From: Micromussa lordhowensis | Taxonomy: Eukaryota > Cnidaria > Anthozoa > Scleractinia > Lobophylliidae | NCBI GenBank assembly: GCA_964020085.1 | Contig: OZ026599.1 | Coordinates: 36,554,837 to 36,618,836 of the forward strand | Direction: 5' to 3' | DNA length: 64,000 bases | Shown here: positions 12,168 through 39,100 of the stretch, piece after piece | How positions within the stretch are numbered: position 1 is the first letter of the stretch | How the letters are laid out: each line of letters opens with the position of its first letter | Position numbers and translations under genes: made by a program | Notes under the pieces: model-generated | Database searches by the model: none | Seen by the model: only the letters and a program-made list of their open reading frames with translations | What the model was told of the DNA's origin: nothing

Positions 12168-12392
12168 TAGTCAAACCAAGTAAAGCAACCCCCTCAAGAT
12201 TACATTAATGAATTAATGGGTTCAACAATCAATTAATCAATTCGTCATTGCATATTGAAATGACTAGTGGGTTCAATAAACAAATAATCATTTAGTCATT
12301 ATTGACTTTTCAAATGACTAGCAGGTTCAATATTCAAATAATTAATTTTCACTAATGTAATCTTGAGGGGTACGCTCCACTTGGTTTGACAG
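12168..12392. mobile_element. MITE with ACCAAG/CTTGGT ends
   Basis: The left end, TAGTCAAACCAAGTAAAGC with CCCCTCAAGATTACATTA, is mirrored on the right by TAATGTAATCTTGAGGGG and CCACTTGGTTTGACA. The interior is AT-rich with repeated AATGACTAG.GGGTTCAAT units of about 50 bp. No coding capacity is present. It sits directly beside the repeat ending at about 12160. Confidence 0.7.
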
Positions 12393-12633
12393 TGATTAAA
12401 CATGGTTAAAGTATAAAAATTACCGCCCTTTGCGCCAGTGGGCGCTACGGGGATTAGTGTTAGTGAGAGTATAAAAATAATCAAACAACTATTGACAACG
12501 TTATACTACATAAAGCATTCATAAATAAGATAAAAAATAAAATAAAGCATTTTAAAAAAGAGACAGATCTTTTCTGGATCTATTGGCTGCTGCTTTTTTT
12601 AACCCTACACACATCTCAAATTAACATGTCTCT

Positions 12634-15600
12634 CTAAACTACTTCTTCAGCAGTACATCTGACATCAGAAGGAAAAAGAAATTCTATCCAGTTTCTTATG
12701 AATCCCCTGTTATATCGATGACCCCACAAAACTTCCCAAAATGGCTTTTTTCTGGAAGATCTTCGGAACTCGTCGCCCGTCAAGTTGAAACTGACAAATA
12801 CAAGCTGCTGTAAGAAGAGTGCACACATTCCAAAAATGAAGATAACTGTGTACCATGATGCTACAAACACAACAGAGGACCTGAAAAACAATAACAATCA
12901 GTGTCACTAAGAACTTTTTAATGGAGACTCTCTGATATAAAGAGTCTATTTATTGCTGTTCCAGGTCAAAATGAAATTCAGGTTAAAGTGAGTTTAACCT
13001 AGTTTGATTCTCAATTTCCTTTGTCTTCTAACCCCAATAATTGTCCCTAATTACAAACTGTAATTGTGATCCATGAATAATCAGGGACAAAGGGAGTCAT
13101 TTTAACCTGAATTTTATTTTGACCTACGACATACTGTTACATGTACTCATTACAGCAGATTTAAACGAGCGATGTCACGGTTTGTGTACTTTAAAAATAC
13201 ATTTTTCAGGTTTTGTCGATTGCAATCTGTGTTAATTTTCTCCATCCTTAAGCATCGTTGTTCCTTTATGGTTTATTATTGTCTCTTTGGTGTTTTTCTA
13301 TCTTAGTTAATTAACTACTATTTTCAGGTTTCCTTCAATATAAAAGTAATTTTGTAAATGGCCAAAAGAACTCAGAATACAGTGACTGAGCTCCTTTAAC
13401 CAAGCTTTCTTTACACTTCACAGTTTGAGATCTGTGCACTTTGGAGAAATGTAACTGCCACGATCCTAAGGTTGCGTCTTACTCAGAAACTTAACAATTA
13501 CAGGGGTAGTGATGTGCAAGGCGATAGACAATCCGGACTCCACCTGCAGAATGATGAAAACACATTTAATCACATTTCAAAACTTACAGAAACAGGGTAC
13601 ACATCAAGTTTACAATGCTTATGATTGATAAATTACAAAGATGACAACATGTCATTGCAACAGTCACACAACATGACGTCAAATAATTAAAACCTACCTA
13701 GGATCTGAATAGACATTTGAACAATCCATGTAGAGAACACTACTGTCTTGAACTGTACAAACAGTGAGGAAAGAAAGATAACTTCCCCAAAGTCCTGTAA
13801 CTATGAACATGGTGATAGCTGCAAGGAATGAACGGTGATTGTGCTGTCCAATGCAACTGTTTGTCCTGTATAAAAAAGAGAAAGTAACTGTAAAATCAAA
13901 ACCACTTTACACTATGATGTATTATGAATCTTAATCTCAACAATCAAAATTTAAAGAGTTTAGGAGTGGAGTTTGCACTGGGGTGAGAATTAGATTCAAG
14001 GTTATAATGCCCATGTGAAAAGGCCTAAAGGAAGAGCAATCTGGGCGTGGCTCAAGCTTTATTTGACCCCTAAAAGACACCACTTATAAATAGGCTTGAT
14101 TACCAGCTGCCTTTCAGGAAGAGTGCCTGCGCTTATTGACCGGACTCAACGAAAAACAGAAATATGAGTGTTTTTTATTACTATTTCTATGAGAAGACCC
14201 TAAAAGATAATTTGTATGCTAAAAATAATAGTGGTGTTTCGTCACAAACACCCTAAGCTAGACCATGAGAATCCCTGACCCTTTCATAAGGAAGTCCACC
14301 CTGGGGTACCCTGGGGTAAGTGCGTTTTAAAATACGGCCACAATTCTCCAAGTGTACCTGAAAACCAGCACAAAGTAATTAAAAGAGGTGCTGAAATGTA
14401 ATAAAAGAGTTTCTCAAAATTTCAAGAGACAGTGGTGTAACACAAACTACTGTAATGGGACGTGTTTAAAACACAAAGTGACGGAATGGCACTTTACAAT
14501 GTGGGATACAGTTAACCCATACTATTACTGAGAGCTAACCACCTTCAAGTCAGTGATATCATATTTAAGCTAACCAAAGCATTATTTAGGCTACCCAAAG
14601 CACTATTTAGACTATCCGAAGCGCTGTTTAGGCTAACTGGAGTGACATTTCGTCATTTCACCATTTCGTGTTTTAAACATGCCCACTGTAATAACCTAGA
14701 CTGATCTCTCTTTTTCTTTTTGTTTTTGACGAACCAGTGCATGGGAAAAATACAAAAAGTGTCATATTTTTCCATGTTTCTCCAACTCATTTATTGATAG
14801 CCTCTTGTGGACTTAAAAAAAGACTAAGAAAACTGAGTTACTGTACAAAGTGTGTACTGTAAATTATGGACCAAGCTTTCCCTCTTCGGTTTATGGCCCA
14901 AGTGTAAAGTGCAAGTGCACTGGCCATGAATTGAAGGGGAGAACATGAGGATTGGGATCCACAATAAATTTACAGTATGGAACAAGACGATGAGGTTAGT
15001 AAATTTTGATATTTATTATTTATTACACAATATTTTTTATTTATCACAGAGACAGGAGAGTTTTACTGAAAAATACACCACTTGTAAAATTCATCTGAAA
15101 CTACATCCAAAATGTGAGTTGTGTATATTTCATATCCTTACTTACTTCTCGGGAAGAACTGGAAGGAGCTGCAACAGTTGGAAGAAAAGAGACGTCTCTG
15201 GAGGCTTTTTGTTGATGGCCCATGCTCCAACTTGGAGCTAAGGGCTTAACTAACTAACTAACTTGTGGGGATTGATGGCACCATTTACTGCTTTTCATGG
15301 TGGTTTGTGCAAACAGTCAGGTTGTCTATAATTTTTAACAAAAGGAAAATTTCATGGTGGCTTGAAGATACAAATTTTATTTTCTTGAATGTGTTAAAAA
15401 TACCATTTTACTCACTCGCAGTGCTCATTCTTAAAAAAAATTGTTTTTGCCAGTCGAAAACAACATTCACATGATCGTCACACGGCCATATAAAATATCC
15501 TCATTTCTCACTTACCAAACACAGTGATGGTCTGATCTTGGAACACAGTAGCCACAAATCCTACCAGTAGAAAACATAGTTCATATTTTTTTAATTATAA

Positions 15601-17119
15601 ATGAATTTTATTTACTTTTGATTTATAACTAATATAATAATTCAGGCCGATTTCAAATAAAGAGCAATCTGAGCTGTTTTCCCTGTATGATATCACTGAG
15701 AAAAGTTATCTGCCCCCAATATGAGAAACAATCCTGCCAGCAAATTTGGCCACCAGCAATCAGGGATGTTCAGGAAGAGCTGTTTTCCCTGTACGATTTG
15801 AGAAAAGTTATCTGCCGCCAATATCAACAACAATCCTGCCAGCAAATTCAGCCATCAGCAGTTAGGGATGTTTTGCATGAGGCGGCAGAGGTTGGGTAGT
15901 CTGGACCCTAGGCCTCTCTAGAATTACTGCAGATTGTGAACTCTCAGAAAGTGGTCAGTTAAACCAGATATATCAACCTAAAAAAAAATTAAAATCCAGG
16001 AGATCGCCAATTTACCTTCTCAACCCTAAAAAACGTTGCTTAAAGTAGAGCTCAAGCTCTGATTCACCCACAAAAGTGTGTCAAATATTCCAAATTTTTC
16101 CACCCAAAATTAGTGCTTTCCTTCTAATCTGGGAGATTTGATGACCTGCACGGGCGACTGGGAGAGTTGGCATACATGGTTGAACAGCCAGTGTAATCTC
16201 TGGAAAAATATTATTTTTTTTAAACTATTCACACATCTTTAAGCTCTACATTACAGTCTGCTCACCACTGAAAAATCACGATATTTTGCTTAACCTCATC
16301 CAATAATTGTTAATTGGCTGTAATAACGAGGTGACTGTAAGGTGTACTTGCAATGTACTAGCAGTGTCCACAAAGAAGGGATGAACTGTACTTACAAAAC
16401 GTCTTTCAAAAATGTACAGAGTCTACTGTCTTCCCATTTTACTGAGGTAACAAAGCCTACCTACAATGCTTTGCCCTGGCAAAGGGTCCTTCAGTACAAA
16501 GACAACAGTTCAGATCCTTGTAACTAGTGGCATCAACATCTGAATTGTTTCTAAGGAGTGGCTTAGAAATCAAGGCGTAATAGTCGAGGAGGCTTCTGGA
16601 AAATATCACACGCAAGTATAACAATAACACCAGAGTAAAACCAAGAGAAATGAAGACAGAATTGAGATATGAATAGAAAGGAGAAACATGCAGAAGATAC
16701 AGACTAAAAATACCAACAAGAGATGTTAAACCCCAACTTACAAAGAACCAAGTTTTTTTCCGCTGGTTTAACACGTAGACATAATAAATAAGAATAAACA
16801 CCGGGACGTAAACAAGTGCAAGAACAGTCAAGACGAAGCTAAAGGAAGCAAAGTAGAGAGAAATCGCCAGAAAAAGGACAGGAACAAGAGCATCGAACTC
16901 CACTTTTATAGCACCATTGAACCAAGGGATACGAATACGATCAGATATCACCATAGAAATTTCATTGAATTTCTCCCTCGGGACTCGGTTTCCTTTGAGA
17001 CACTGGTCGACAGCGTTGTCTAGTTCGTCGCACTCGCAACAAAATGCAAGGATGTGGGTTCTTTGGCCATGAAGATTGCGGAATTCACAACAACACAGCG
17101 GGGAAGGATCTGAATTCAT
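12634..17119 (-). CDS. ZDHHC23: Palmitoyltransferase ZDHHC23-like
   Basis: Four exons on the minus strand, 17119-16461, 15560-15516, 13865-13698 and 12880-12634, join in phase to a 372-residue protein (human ZDHHC23 is about 409). The N-terminus carries a cysteine-rich block, CCCEFRNLHGQRTHILAFCC, and the RLRIPW-like RIRIPWFNGA typical of ZDHHC23, then several hydrophobic segments. The DHHC cysteine-rich domain is assembled across three exons: CCLCTEGPFARAKHC, then RICGYCVPRSDHHCVW, then TNSCIGQHNHRSF. All Cys/His positions of the C-x2-C-x9-HC-x2-C-x2-C-x4-DHHC-x5-C-x4-N-x3-F pattern are intact, so it should be an active protein S-acyltransferase of endomembranes. The C-terminal part has YNRGFIRNWIEF and ends AEEVV, comparable to the vertebrate PDZ-binding end. 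It is convergent with the P450 and in tandem with GSK3. Confidence 0.9.
13866..15515 (-). other. ZDHHC23 intron 2
   Basis: The sequence between the DHHC microexon and the next exon holds no recognised gene. It includes short tandem-like lines near 14570-14640 (ATTTAGGCTA.CC-type units) and a TAACTAACTAACTAAC run at about 15247-15263. Confidence 0.4.
15665..15870. repeat. Two tandem copies of a ~100-bp unit
   Basis: The block GAGCTGTTTTCCCTGTA followed by GAGAAAAGTTATCTGCC and AATCCTGCCAGCAAATT occurs twice, about 100 bp apart, with roughly 85-90 percent agreement by eye. It lies in ZDHHC23 intron 1, just upstream of the DHHC microexon on the transcribed strand. Confidence 0.7.
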
Positions 17120-18180
17120 TCTGAAACCCCGAAATCAGTTCTCTGTGTTCCTCTTATGTATTGAATGTAACACTGATAGACCAAATTGTTTTTGAATTAA
17201 CCAAAGTAGTCTTTTTGGCTTTTGGCCATCCACCATCTTGCTGAAGCCCGTGCATCCTCGTCCCCAGGGTCTTGAAAATCGTGGAAGAGGACCGAGGAGA
17301 AACCCTGAGGACGAGTTCATGCTTGGTGATCTGTTACAGTCGTATCGCCATCGAGAACGACAACAGCCGCTAAGAAAAAGAAGTATCAGGCCTTATCCGT
17401 TTATCGTTTGTTAGTTGCAAGAAAAGAGAGACTTTCAAACCATGACAGGATTGGGTTTGCTCAGGAAAGTCACGTGGATTATATTTGGTTGTGTGACACG
17501 TGCCTCGTTCCCATGCACCGCGATCGGCGCTCCACAACTTAGTTGCTCGGCAACGTTTTGGCAAACTCCTTGTATTTCGAGCAAGTTTTTCGTTACGAGC
17601 AACTTTTTACATTCTGATGATTCATAGCAATTTCTAGTTTTCTATCATTTCTGAGAAATCGGAGCAGCTTTTAGTGCTTAAATAATTGACCTTGCTTCCA
17701 TATTTCACAATGTTTTAGTAGACAATTTTCCTCGGCAATTTCCTGTGAAAAAGAAACCAGATCCCCCTCCGCCCTGGAAACTAACCTGCGATCAGGGTTC
17801 TTTCTTTCGCTTTGTTTTTCGCAAGGCCGGGTCGGCCGGGTGCAAGATGCATGCAATCGCATGCAATCCACCGTAGGAAAAAAGATGGCGGTTGTACATT
17901 TTACCACAATACCTTGCGAACCTAACACAGCATATAAGACAATGAAAGCCAAATTTTTACAATATTTGTCCCTGTACTAAGCAGATTGTTTGAAGATTTT
18001 ATAACCCTTCTGTGCCTTTTTATGAACGTTGTTAAAGTTTTCGTGCGCTAAGAACTGTGGGTAAATGTACCAGTCGCCATCTTTTTTCCTACGGAGGATT
18101 GAACCAGGCTGCTTGGTCAGCGGTGTCTTTTAAATAATTCAAAATGGCGGAACAAGCTCAAGTGAAGAATTTTTACAACA
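17120..18180. other. ZDHHC23 upstream region / spacer
   Basis: Probable ZDHHC23 promoter and 5' region. Nothing else could be identified. The blocks TTTTTTCCTACGG near 18080 and CCGTAGGAAAAAAGATGG near 17871 are an inverted pair about 200 bp apart and may mark another small foldback element. Confidence 0.35.
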
Positions 18181-18199
18181 TTATAAATGTTAATATTGA

Positions 18200-19285
18200 T
18201 GCGTGGTCTTTATTCATTCATTTTTGGTTAACAACAACAACATCTTTATTTCTTACATTAAATATGCAAATATCACACCACCTGCAAATAGCAAGGCTAA
18301 TCGAGGCAGGTGGTGTGTGGACGGCTTAAGATTTATTACGATAGTTGAAGTGAAAAAAGAGTACTGTACCATAATTATAATAAAAAGGGTCAGTCACGAG
18401 AGAAATTACGATAAGAAAATCTAGGCAGCTATTTAGATAAGCGGGGGCTAATATTTTTTTATAATTGGAGATTATCGTATTTAGGTCAGCATATCTATCC
18501 TGAACTTCAAATATTTTCAACAGAATAGCGAAGATATCTGTTTACAAACATTGACGTCATTTTCGCTCACGCGCGCAAAATCACTGGTGCGTGTGGTTGG
18601 CAGAAGCTCTTTCGAGCTGGTCAAATCCTTTACTCACAGACGGCGTCGACAAAACCAAAACTGGACCGGACCGCGGACCGGTCCTGGTTTTGTCGACGCC
18701 GACTCACAGACGAATTTCCGACCCGATTTTCGACAGGTGTCGATACTCGGATTTCCTTTAAACTTTACCAGTGAAGCATTATCCTGATATTCTAACTTTC
18801 CTCCAGATTTCAGGATGAAATCTAGCATATATGTGAAGCGACAGTCGTTTGAAGTACACGAATTTTCAGTCATTTCTTTTCTTTTGATCACTTTTTGCCA
18901 ACCATAAATATTGCGTAACAGTGCTCGTGACGTCACTGATATCTTCGCTATTGCATTAACTTTTTCCTTAAAGAGAGATTTAGAATTTTCAGGTATACTA
19001 TTCCAAATTTTGGCTCCCATAATAGAGAACGAATCATTTTTCTGATTTAGTCTAGAGTGGCTAATGTAATAATTTCCAGAAGCGGTGGAGCGAGTACTGT
19101 AAGAGTGGATTTGTTGAGTAGGAATAAAGAGATGTGAAATATTATGAGGGGCAGTGTTATTGTAAACATCAACCATTAACATCGAAGAAAGCTTAAAATA
19201 GATCAGAGCATTGTAATAGGCATAATATTAGAGTGAAGAAAGTAAGGGACGGCATGGGAGCGGAAAGGTGTGAAGTTAATTAGGC
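18200..19285 (-). mobile_element. LINE fragment (CR1/L2-like reverse transcriptase C-terminus)
   Basis: The minus-strand frame from about 19182 reads a stretch typical of the C-terminal end of non-LTR retrotransposon ORF2: YSTRSTASGNYYISHSRLNQ, then GAKIWNSIPENSKSLFKEKV. The sequence continues towards an AT-rich 3' end with an (ACA)n-type tail near 18230-18245. The 5' end is truncated and the frame is interrupted by a small hairpin insertion at 18641-18701. It is a dead copy. Confidence 0.75.
18641..18701. mobile_element. 61-bp palindromic insertion with 9-bp target duplication
   Basis: The insert begins CGGCGTCGACAAAACC and ends with its exact reverse complement, GGTTTTGTCGACGCCG, around a GC-rich core of GGACCGG/CCGGTCC. 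ACTCACAGA precedes it (18632-18640) and follows it (18702-18710). The direct repeat can be extended by CG to 11 bp at the expense of the element ends. It lies inside the LINE remnant, so it inserted later. Confidence 0.75.
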
Positions 19286-20997
19286 GCACAGCTTATTTAG
19301 CAATGCTGGTTACGCCGCAAAATTGCACAAAAACGCGTAGAAATCTTTTATAATACTTTTATTGTACTTTTGCATCAGACCAAATAAAGGAAGAGAGCAG
19401 CAAAATTTTGTGTTCGTTTTTTTAGGGTAACATTTGAGCAACTTTTTGAGAACTTGTTGGCAACTTTTTGGGAAATCTCGAGCAACTTGTGGAAAGCCCC
19501 AGGTACCTTGGACGAGGCAGGTGGGCAAGGTCATCGCCAGCAAGTATCTACATGGTGTGCAAGGACACTCGTTTCCACCAGGCTCGATTTCTGCCGCTAT
19601 TTGTTTGGGGAGGAGCGCGGTTTCCTGAACAGCAACTGGAAATCGATCCCCTCTCCACTTCCCCCACCCCCCGTGTCAAAGAAATAAGCCCTGGAAGCTG
19701 AAGTTTGTCTAAGCTGCCCTAAAATGTAAAACCAAGGAGGGTTGGCAGTTTGGGAATACTTCGATATAAAAACCTGTTTAGTTTTTCTGTATTTTGGAGT
19801 ACAGTAATGCATATGGTCAGCTATTGTTTCGCTCCTCTACATTGTTATTTTCGCACTTTATGTCACTGGACTTGATGACCTATTTCATGGAGGATAAGCC
19901 AAAACAATTTTTTTTCTGGTCACCCCATGCAACTTGCATTGCACAAAACTGCTGCACATAATACAAGGATCCACAAAAAAATTTAAAACACTTCGCAAAT
20001 TCCCCCTGTAATGACTATTGATATCAAAATGCACAGATGCAGAAAGTGGTTTATCAAGAAAAAAGATTCAATCTTGATGGCTGCAATACTTTCATATTTT
20101 ATCTTGGCAGAATGCTCACAAGAATGTGTACAAGATTAGTTTATAAATTTTACACATAAAAGAAGAAAAACATAAAATTGCTTAAATTTACAAGCCCATA
20201 AAATTTTATACAGACTCAAATGACAAATGGAACTCTTTCTACAGCCATGTGGGGAAATGGCCTTCAGCATAAGGATTGAGAAACATATTTTACATTATTT
20301 AAATATTAATTGTGGTACTGTCAGTATAAATACAATATCCAGTACCATGCTGATGTTTTACAGGATTTGTTCAAATTTTAATTCCCCAATAACTGATTAC
20401 TGTTGGTTACTAATGTACGGAGCCTTGCTATTTTAGTACAAAAGTGTATTAACATTGTTGAAATGCACATTTTGCAGTGCAGTGTGCTTAAAAATCTGTT
20501 GTCTCGGAAGAATTCATATACATTGCAAAATAAAACAGCACCTTCTTTAATTCCTAAAAACAGAGCACAAACTTTAATGGAGTATACAAACAAAGCCAGC
20601 CCCAGATAAAAAGAACCCAAAAAAGTGTAAGAAAGGACACCTAAAATTCCTTGTGAAATAAATAGCATAGTGAAACTGCACGGAAGTTCTTTTTTTTAAA
20701 TTTGTATCACTGGCTTTACTTGCAAACACCTTTAAATACTGTACTTCATCTACCCTACACAAGTTGATTAGGCATGATTTATTTGTACACCGGTTTCGGA
20801 AAGTAAAAGTTAAGACTTTAAACAGAATGGCAAACCTTGTGCACACTCAAAATACACACAAAACATCTGCATTGTCAACTTGATTTTGACTCTATTTACA
20901 AAAAAAAAAAACAATTTTGTGCTCTTTTTACAAGGATCAACTCCAGTGCAGGCCCTATGAACAGAAGCTTATATTAATTATTATTAACAGTTCTCAT
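19286..20997. other. GSK3 3' flank, likely 3' UTR in part
   Basis: AT-rich sequence downstream of the GSK3 stop on the minus strand. No coding similarity, RNA gene or clear repeat was recognised. Some of it, nearest 20997, is probably GSK3 3' UTR, but no polyadenylation site could be fixed. Confidence 0.35.
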
Positions 20998-35149
<14,152 letters not shown>

Positions 35150-36124
35150 GATTGTAAAATTTCTGATGTAGATGAACCCGAAGGATCACCGGACCATTAC
35201 ATCTCCGTCGTCAGCTTATATTCAACATGGAGAGTTGCTTTCAAGCCACCTTACGCCGTAAAATGATTTGTGGGAATGGTCCTGAAACTGCACGTTTCTC
35301 CGGTCATTTAGGGCTAAATTATTTGGTTTTCGCTTCAGGAGTTCCTCTAGAGGATGCCAGACCACCGATCAAATAGTTCAAAGTACGACAACAGCCGTTT
35401 TAAGCAACGGAAAAAGAGCCAAAGGCAAGTGACACTCAAAATTCACAATGGCGCTCGCTACTGCAGGCATGTGCCGTTTAGGGGGCCCCCAACGAAGTTT
35501 GTTCAATGTTGTTAGCCAATGGCAACGGTGACGAAACAATCCGAACTAATGGCGACGCCTTCCGAAGTCTTGACGTGTTTCCAGTAGTAGACAGGATTTC
35601 ATGAGATGAAGCGAAATATTAAAGATTTATCCGTGTAAGTGTCCAAAAATCCTTTCTTAACCTTTGGAAAACTTATTAGATATTCATAAGTAATTCAACG
35701 ATGCTAAAACATCCCAAAACAAGAAAAAACGAGGACAAACCGAAGAAGGCAACAAATCCTAGTCAGCGGAGAGTCAGCGGACTTCCACAAAATAGCGGGA
35801 ATTCAAGATGGCGGTCGAGTATATGCACTTTTGCAGTATTTTTGGTATTCTTAATTTTATTCGCCCAAATTTCTTAAGTTTACTTTCGTGTTTTGCTTTA
35901 TTGGCAGGCAAGGAGAGAACGAGGCTGCAAACACGATTTCCATTCTTGTCGGTGTGTATATCTAAGTTTTTCTCCGCCAAGCACCTCTGTTCAGACTTTG
36001 GTTTTAAACTTCTGCAGCGCACACTTAATATCAGTGAAGCGTGCAAATATTAATCTATCATAATTTGTGAAATTGAAACAATAATTATGCGCTAATAACC
36101 ACAAGCCATTGCATCCATTTTTAG
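35150..36124. promoter_or_regulatory. Shared GSK3/MRE11 divergent promoter region
   Basis: GSK3 starts at 35149 on the minus strand and MRE11 is transcribed to the right, with its first recognised exon at 36125. Between them lies a CCAAT box at 35516-35520 followed by GGCAACGGTGACG, a pattern often found in TATA-less bidirectional promoters. The first MRE11 coding exon should also be here. An ATG at 35606 (MKRNIKDLS) next to a GTGTAAGT donor is a candidate, but its phase fits only with the weak acceptor at 36105. Confidence 0.45.
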
Positions 36125-39100
36125 CATCAGACTGCCATCTTGGGTATATGGAAAAAGATCAGGTCCGAGGGAATGATTCACTGGTAACATTCGAGGAAAT
36201 ACTCCAAATAGCTAAAGAGAAAAACGTAAGTCTTCATAATATAGGCTTGCCTGATCATTCAGTAACACTGTATAAATTCAATTTTATTTCTCTGATATGT
36301 AAGTTTAGTAAGGCATGACCAGGTGTTAAATTGTGTTGTTGTCATGAGCAACAGGCTCCGTTTCCAGTGGCAACTTGTCAGCCTTTGATGTCATAGCAGC
36401 AAAGGGTGTGAAATTACAGGCGGTGCCAACTGTTGATATTGTTACCATGGAAACAAGGAAAGTTGCCAGTGACAACACCGTGATTTTAAGGCCAAAACTT
36501 TGTTACCAAAGCTCCTTCATTAGTAGCTACTCAACTGATAATCATAGCATGCACTCTAAATGCAAATCGCTGGGGATCTCGGCAAAAAGTTTCAAACTCT
36601 CCTGTCCCCAGGTGGTGTAAAGGGTAGAAACATATGCAGGACACAATTACTTATGCCAAAGTATCCCAGTTTACAAAACTGATTGTGCATTAGGAAAGTA
36701 TGCCCAAACTAGTTTTCTCCTATAATATAGATAAATTTATCACTTACCATTAGGACAGTGAGATAATACTGTAAGGAGAAATTGAAATAAGATCATTTCA
36801 TTTGTGTTTTCTTTTCTTATCAATAGGTGGATTTTATTTTACTTGGAGGAGACCTTTTTCATGAAAACAAACCATCTCGGAAAACTTTGCATGGCACCAT
36901 GGCATTGTTCAGAAAATATTGCCTGGGTGACAAGCCTTGCCAGCTAGAATTTCTCAGTGATCAGTCTGTGAACTTTTCCAATTCCAGGTCAGACTAAAAG
37001 TTATAAGAAAATCTGTGAAAGAAACCAAGGAAGACTTTAATTTCCTGATATAGTAAGCTAGGGTGGGGTGGCAATACCATGTTTTCTGGGACATTTTATG
37101 CCAGTTTTGGCTCTATCATTAGTGGCTCACTCTCTCCCACTTCCTGCCACTTTTTTAATCACTCTTCAGGTCATTACCTCTCCCACCTCATTAAGACTTC
37201 CTACCACTTTACTTTCACTCCTTCATTCTGGCTCCCATCTTACTTCACTGTCTAACTGGAATGAACTTTCCCCGAAGTGAAATGCAGATTTTAATTAGAA
37301 GAAGTTACTTAGATTTTAAAACTGAGATAATTTTTGCTATTAATTACAAGTGCAAAAGATTAACAGACTGCTTGTGAATAGCAGGGAGGTGCAGTGGCCT
37401 CATGGTTAGCACTCATCTCTGGATCGAGGGGTCCGGGTTCTAGCTCTGGCCCAGAACATTGTGTGAGTTCTTGGTGTGTTCTTGGGTCAGTGCATTTCTC
37501 CACTCTCATATAAATAGGTACTGGCAAATTTAATACTGGGAGTAACCCTGCATGGACTAGTATCCCATCCAGGGGGAAGTAGAAATACTCCTAGTCGCTT
37601 CATGCTACAGAAACTGGGATAATCTACCATGAACAGCCAAATATAAAGACTTGGTATTGTATTGGATATTTTATATCTTTATTTCTCAGGTTTCCTGTGG
37701 TAAATTATGAGGATCCCAACTACAACATATCCATCCCAGTGTTCTCCATTCATGGCAATCATGATGATCCTGCTGGGGTGAGAATTAATCATGAAAACAT
37801 GTCCCTAAGAACAAATACAATGCATGTACCCACAAGTTCGATTTTCTATTAACACTGCTTATAGAAATTTCAACTCAGTACAGTAATTGTAATTGGCACA
37901 TAAGCCCTAAGGACATCATCTTTATTATTGGGATCATGTATACTAAAAGCTTCTGCAGTTGAGTGTCAAATGATCAATACCCTCCCTCAATCAATCCATA
38001 GATTGATCAATCAGCATCTCAATTGACCCTCGACCAACAATCCATCGACATCTCGGTAAACATCTCGATTGATGCTCAGTTGACACTAGATTGACACTTG
38101 ATTGACACTCGATTAACACATGTTCAACACTCGATCAACACTCAATCTACATCTTTATCAACACTCAATCGACACTCGATCAGCAGTTAGTCAATGGTTG
38201 GCACAGTGTCAACTAACTCAATCAACACTGGATGGCGTGTTTGTGAGAATTAGTTGACTTTCGACCAACATGTCGAGTGTTGATTGGATGTCAATAAAGT
38301 GTTGATTGAGGATCCATCAAGGGTATTGATTGAAAAATTTTCAACCCATAGATCTTTTCAATAAGGAATATGGTCTGGTCTCTCCTGGTTCTGGTGGAAA
38401 GTGGTAGTTTCATGCAGCCTAACAGACATTGATAACTACATGTAGGCTGAAAATTTGTTTCAGAGAATTATTTCATTTGTTGAGAGGACTAGCAAGACAT
38501 AACATTTATTTTCTTTCTTTCTTGCTTAGGACGGGAATCTTTGTGCCCTTGACCTGCTCAGTGTGTCTGGGTTTGTTAATTACTTTGGTAGAGCTCCATC
38601 AATCGACAACATCACTGTGTCACCTATCTTGATGCAGAAGGGTGGAACTAAGTTAGCTCTGTATGGTTTAGGATCCATCAGAGATGAACGCCTTCATAGA
38701 ACCTTTCTGAGTCAAAGTGTCAAGATGCTCAGGCCCAAGGAAGATCCTGAATCTTGGTTTAATGCCTTTGTTCTACATCAGAACAGGTATTGTCAGATCT
38801 TGATGTTAGTGAGATTAATCAATGTTAAAGTGAAACAATCACTATAATACTCTAATGTTCAGGACTTGAAAAAAATCTTGAATTCCAGCTTGTGCTTCAG
38901 ACAAGCAGCTCTCAAATTTTGCTTTCCCTAGGCAAGTCTTAGTAACAATACTTTTTTTCTCATTTAGTTGGCAGATGACTTGTCTGGGCATCAGGCAAGT
39001 GAGAATGGAAAATAACTTGCCCAGCAGGAAAATCTACTTGTCCTGAACAACCAGACAGCACTTTTTTCGAGCCCTGTTTGAATGGCAGTTGATTTTATTT

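Noticed and set aside
13501..13547. Extra ZDHHC23 exon with a CTGCAG acceptor
   Set aside because: In the phase required it runs into a stop at once, and exons 13698-13865 and 12634-12880 already join in phase with good family alignment.
35808..36053. 81-residue frame starting MAVEYMHF as MRE11 exon 1
   Set aside because: No similarity to the MRE11 N-terminus and no suitable donor in phase.
37945..38345. CRISPR-like short repeats
   Set aside because: Units are irregular, have no unique spacers and sit in a eukaryotic intron.
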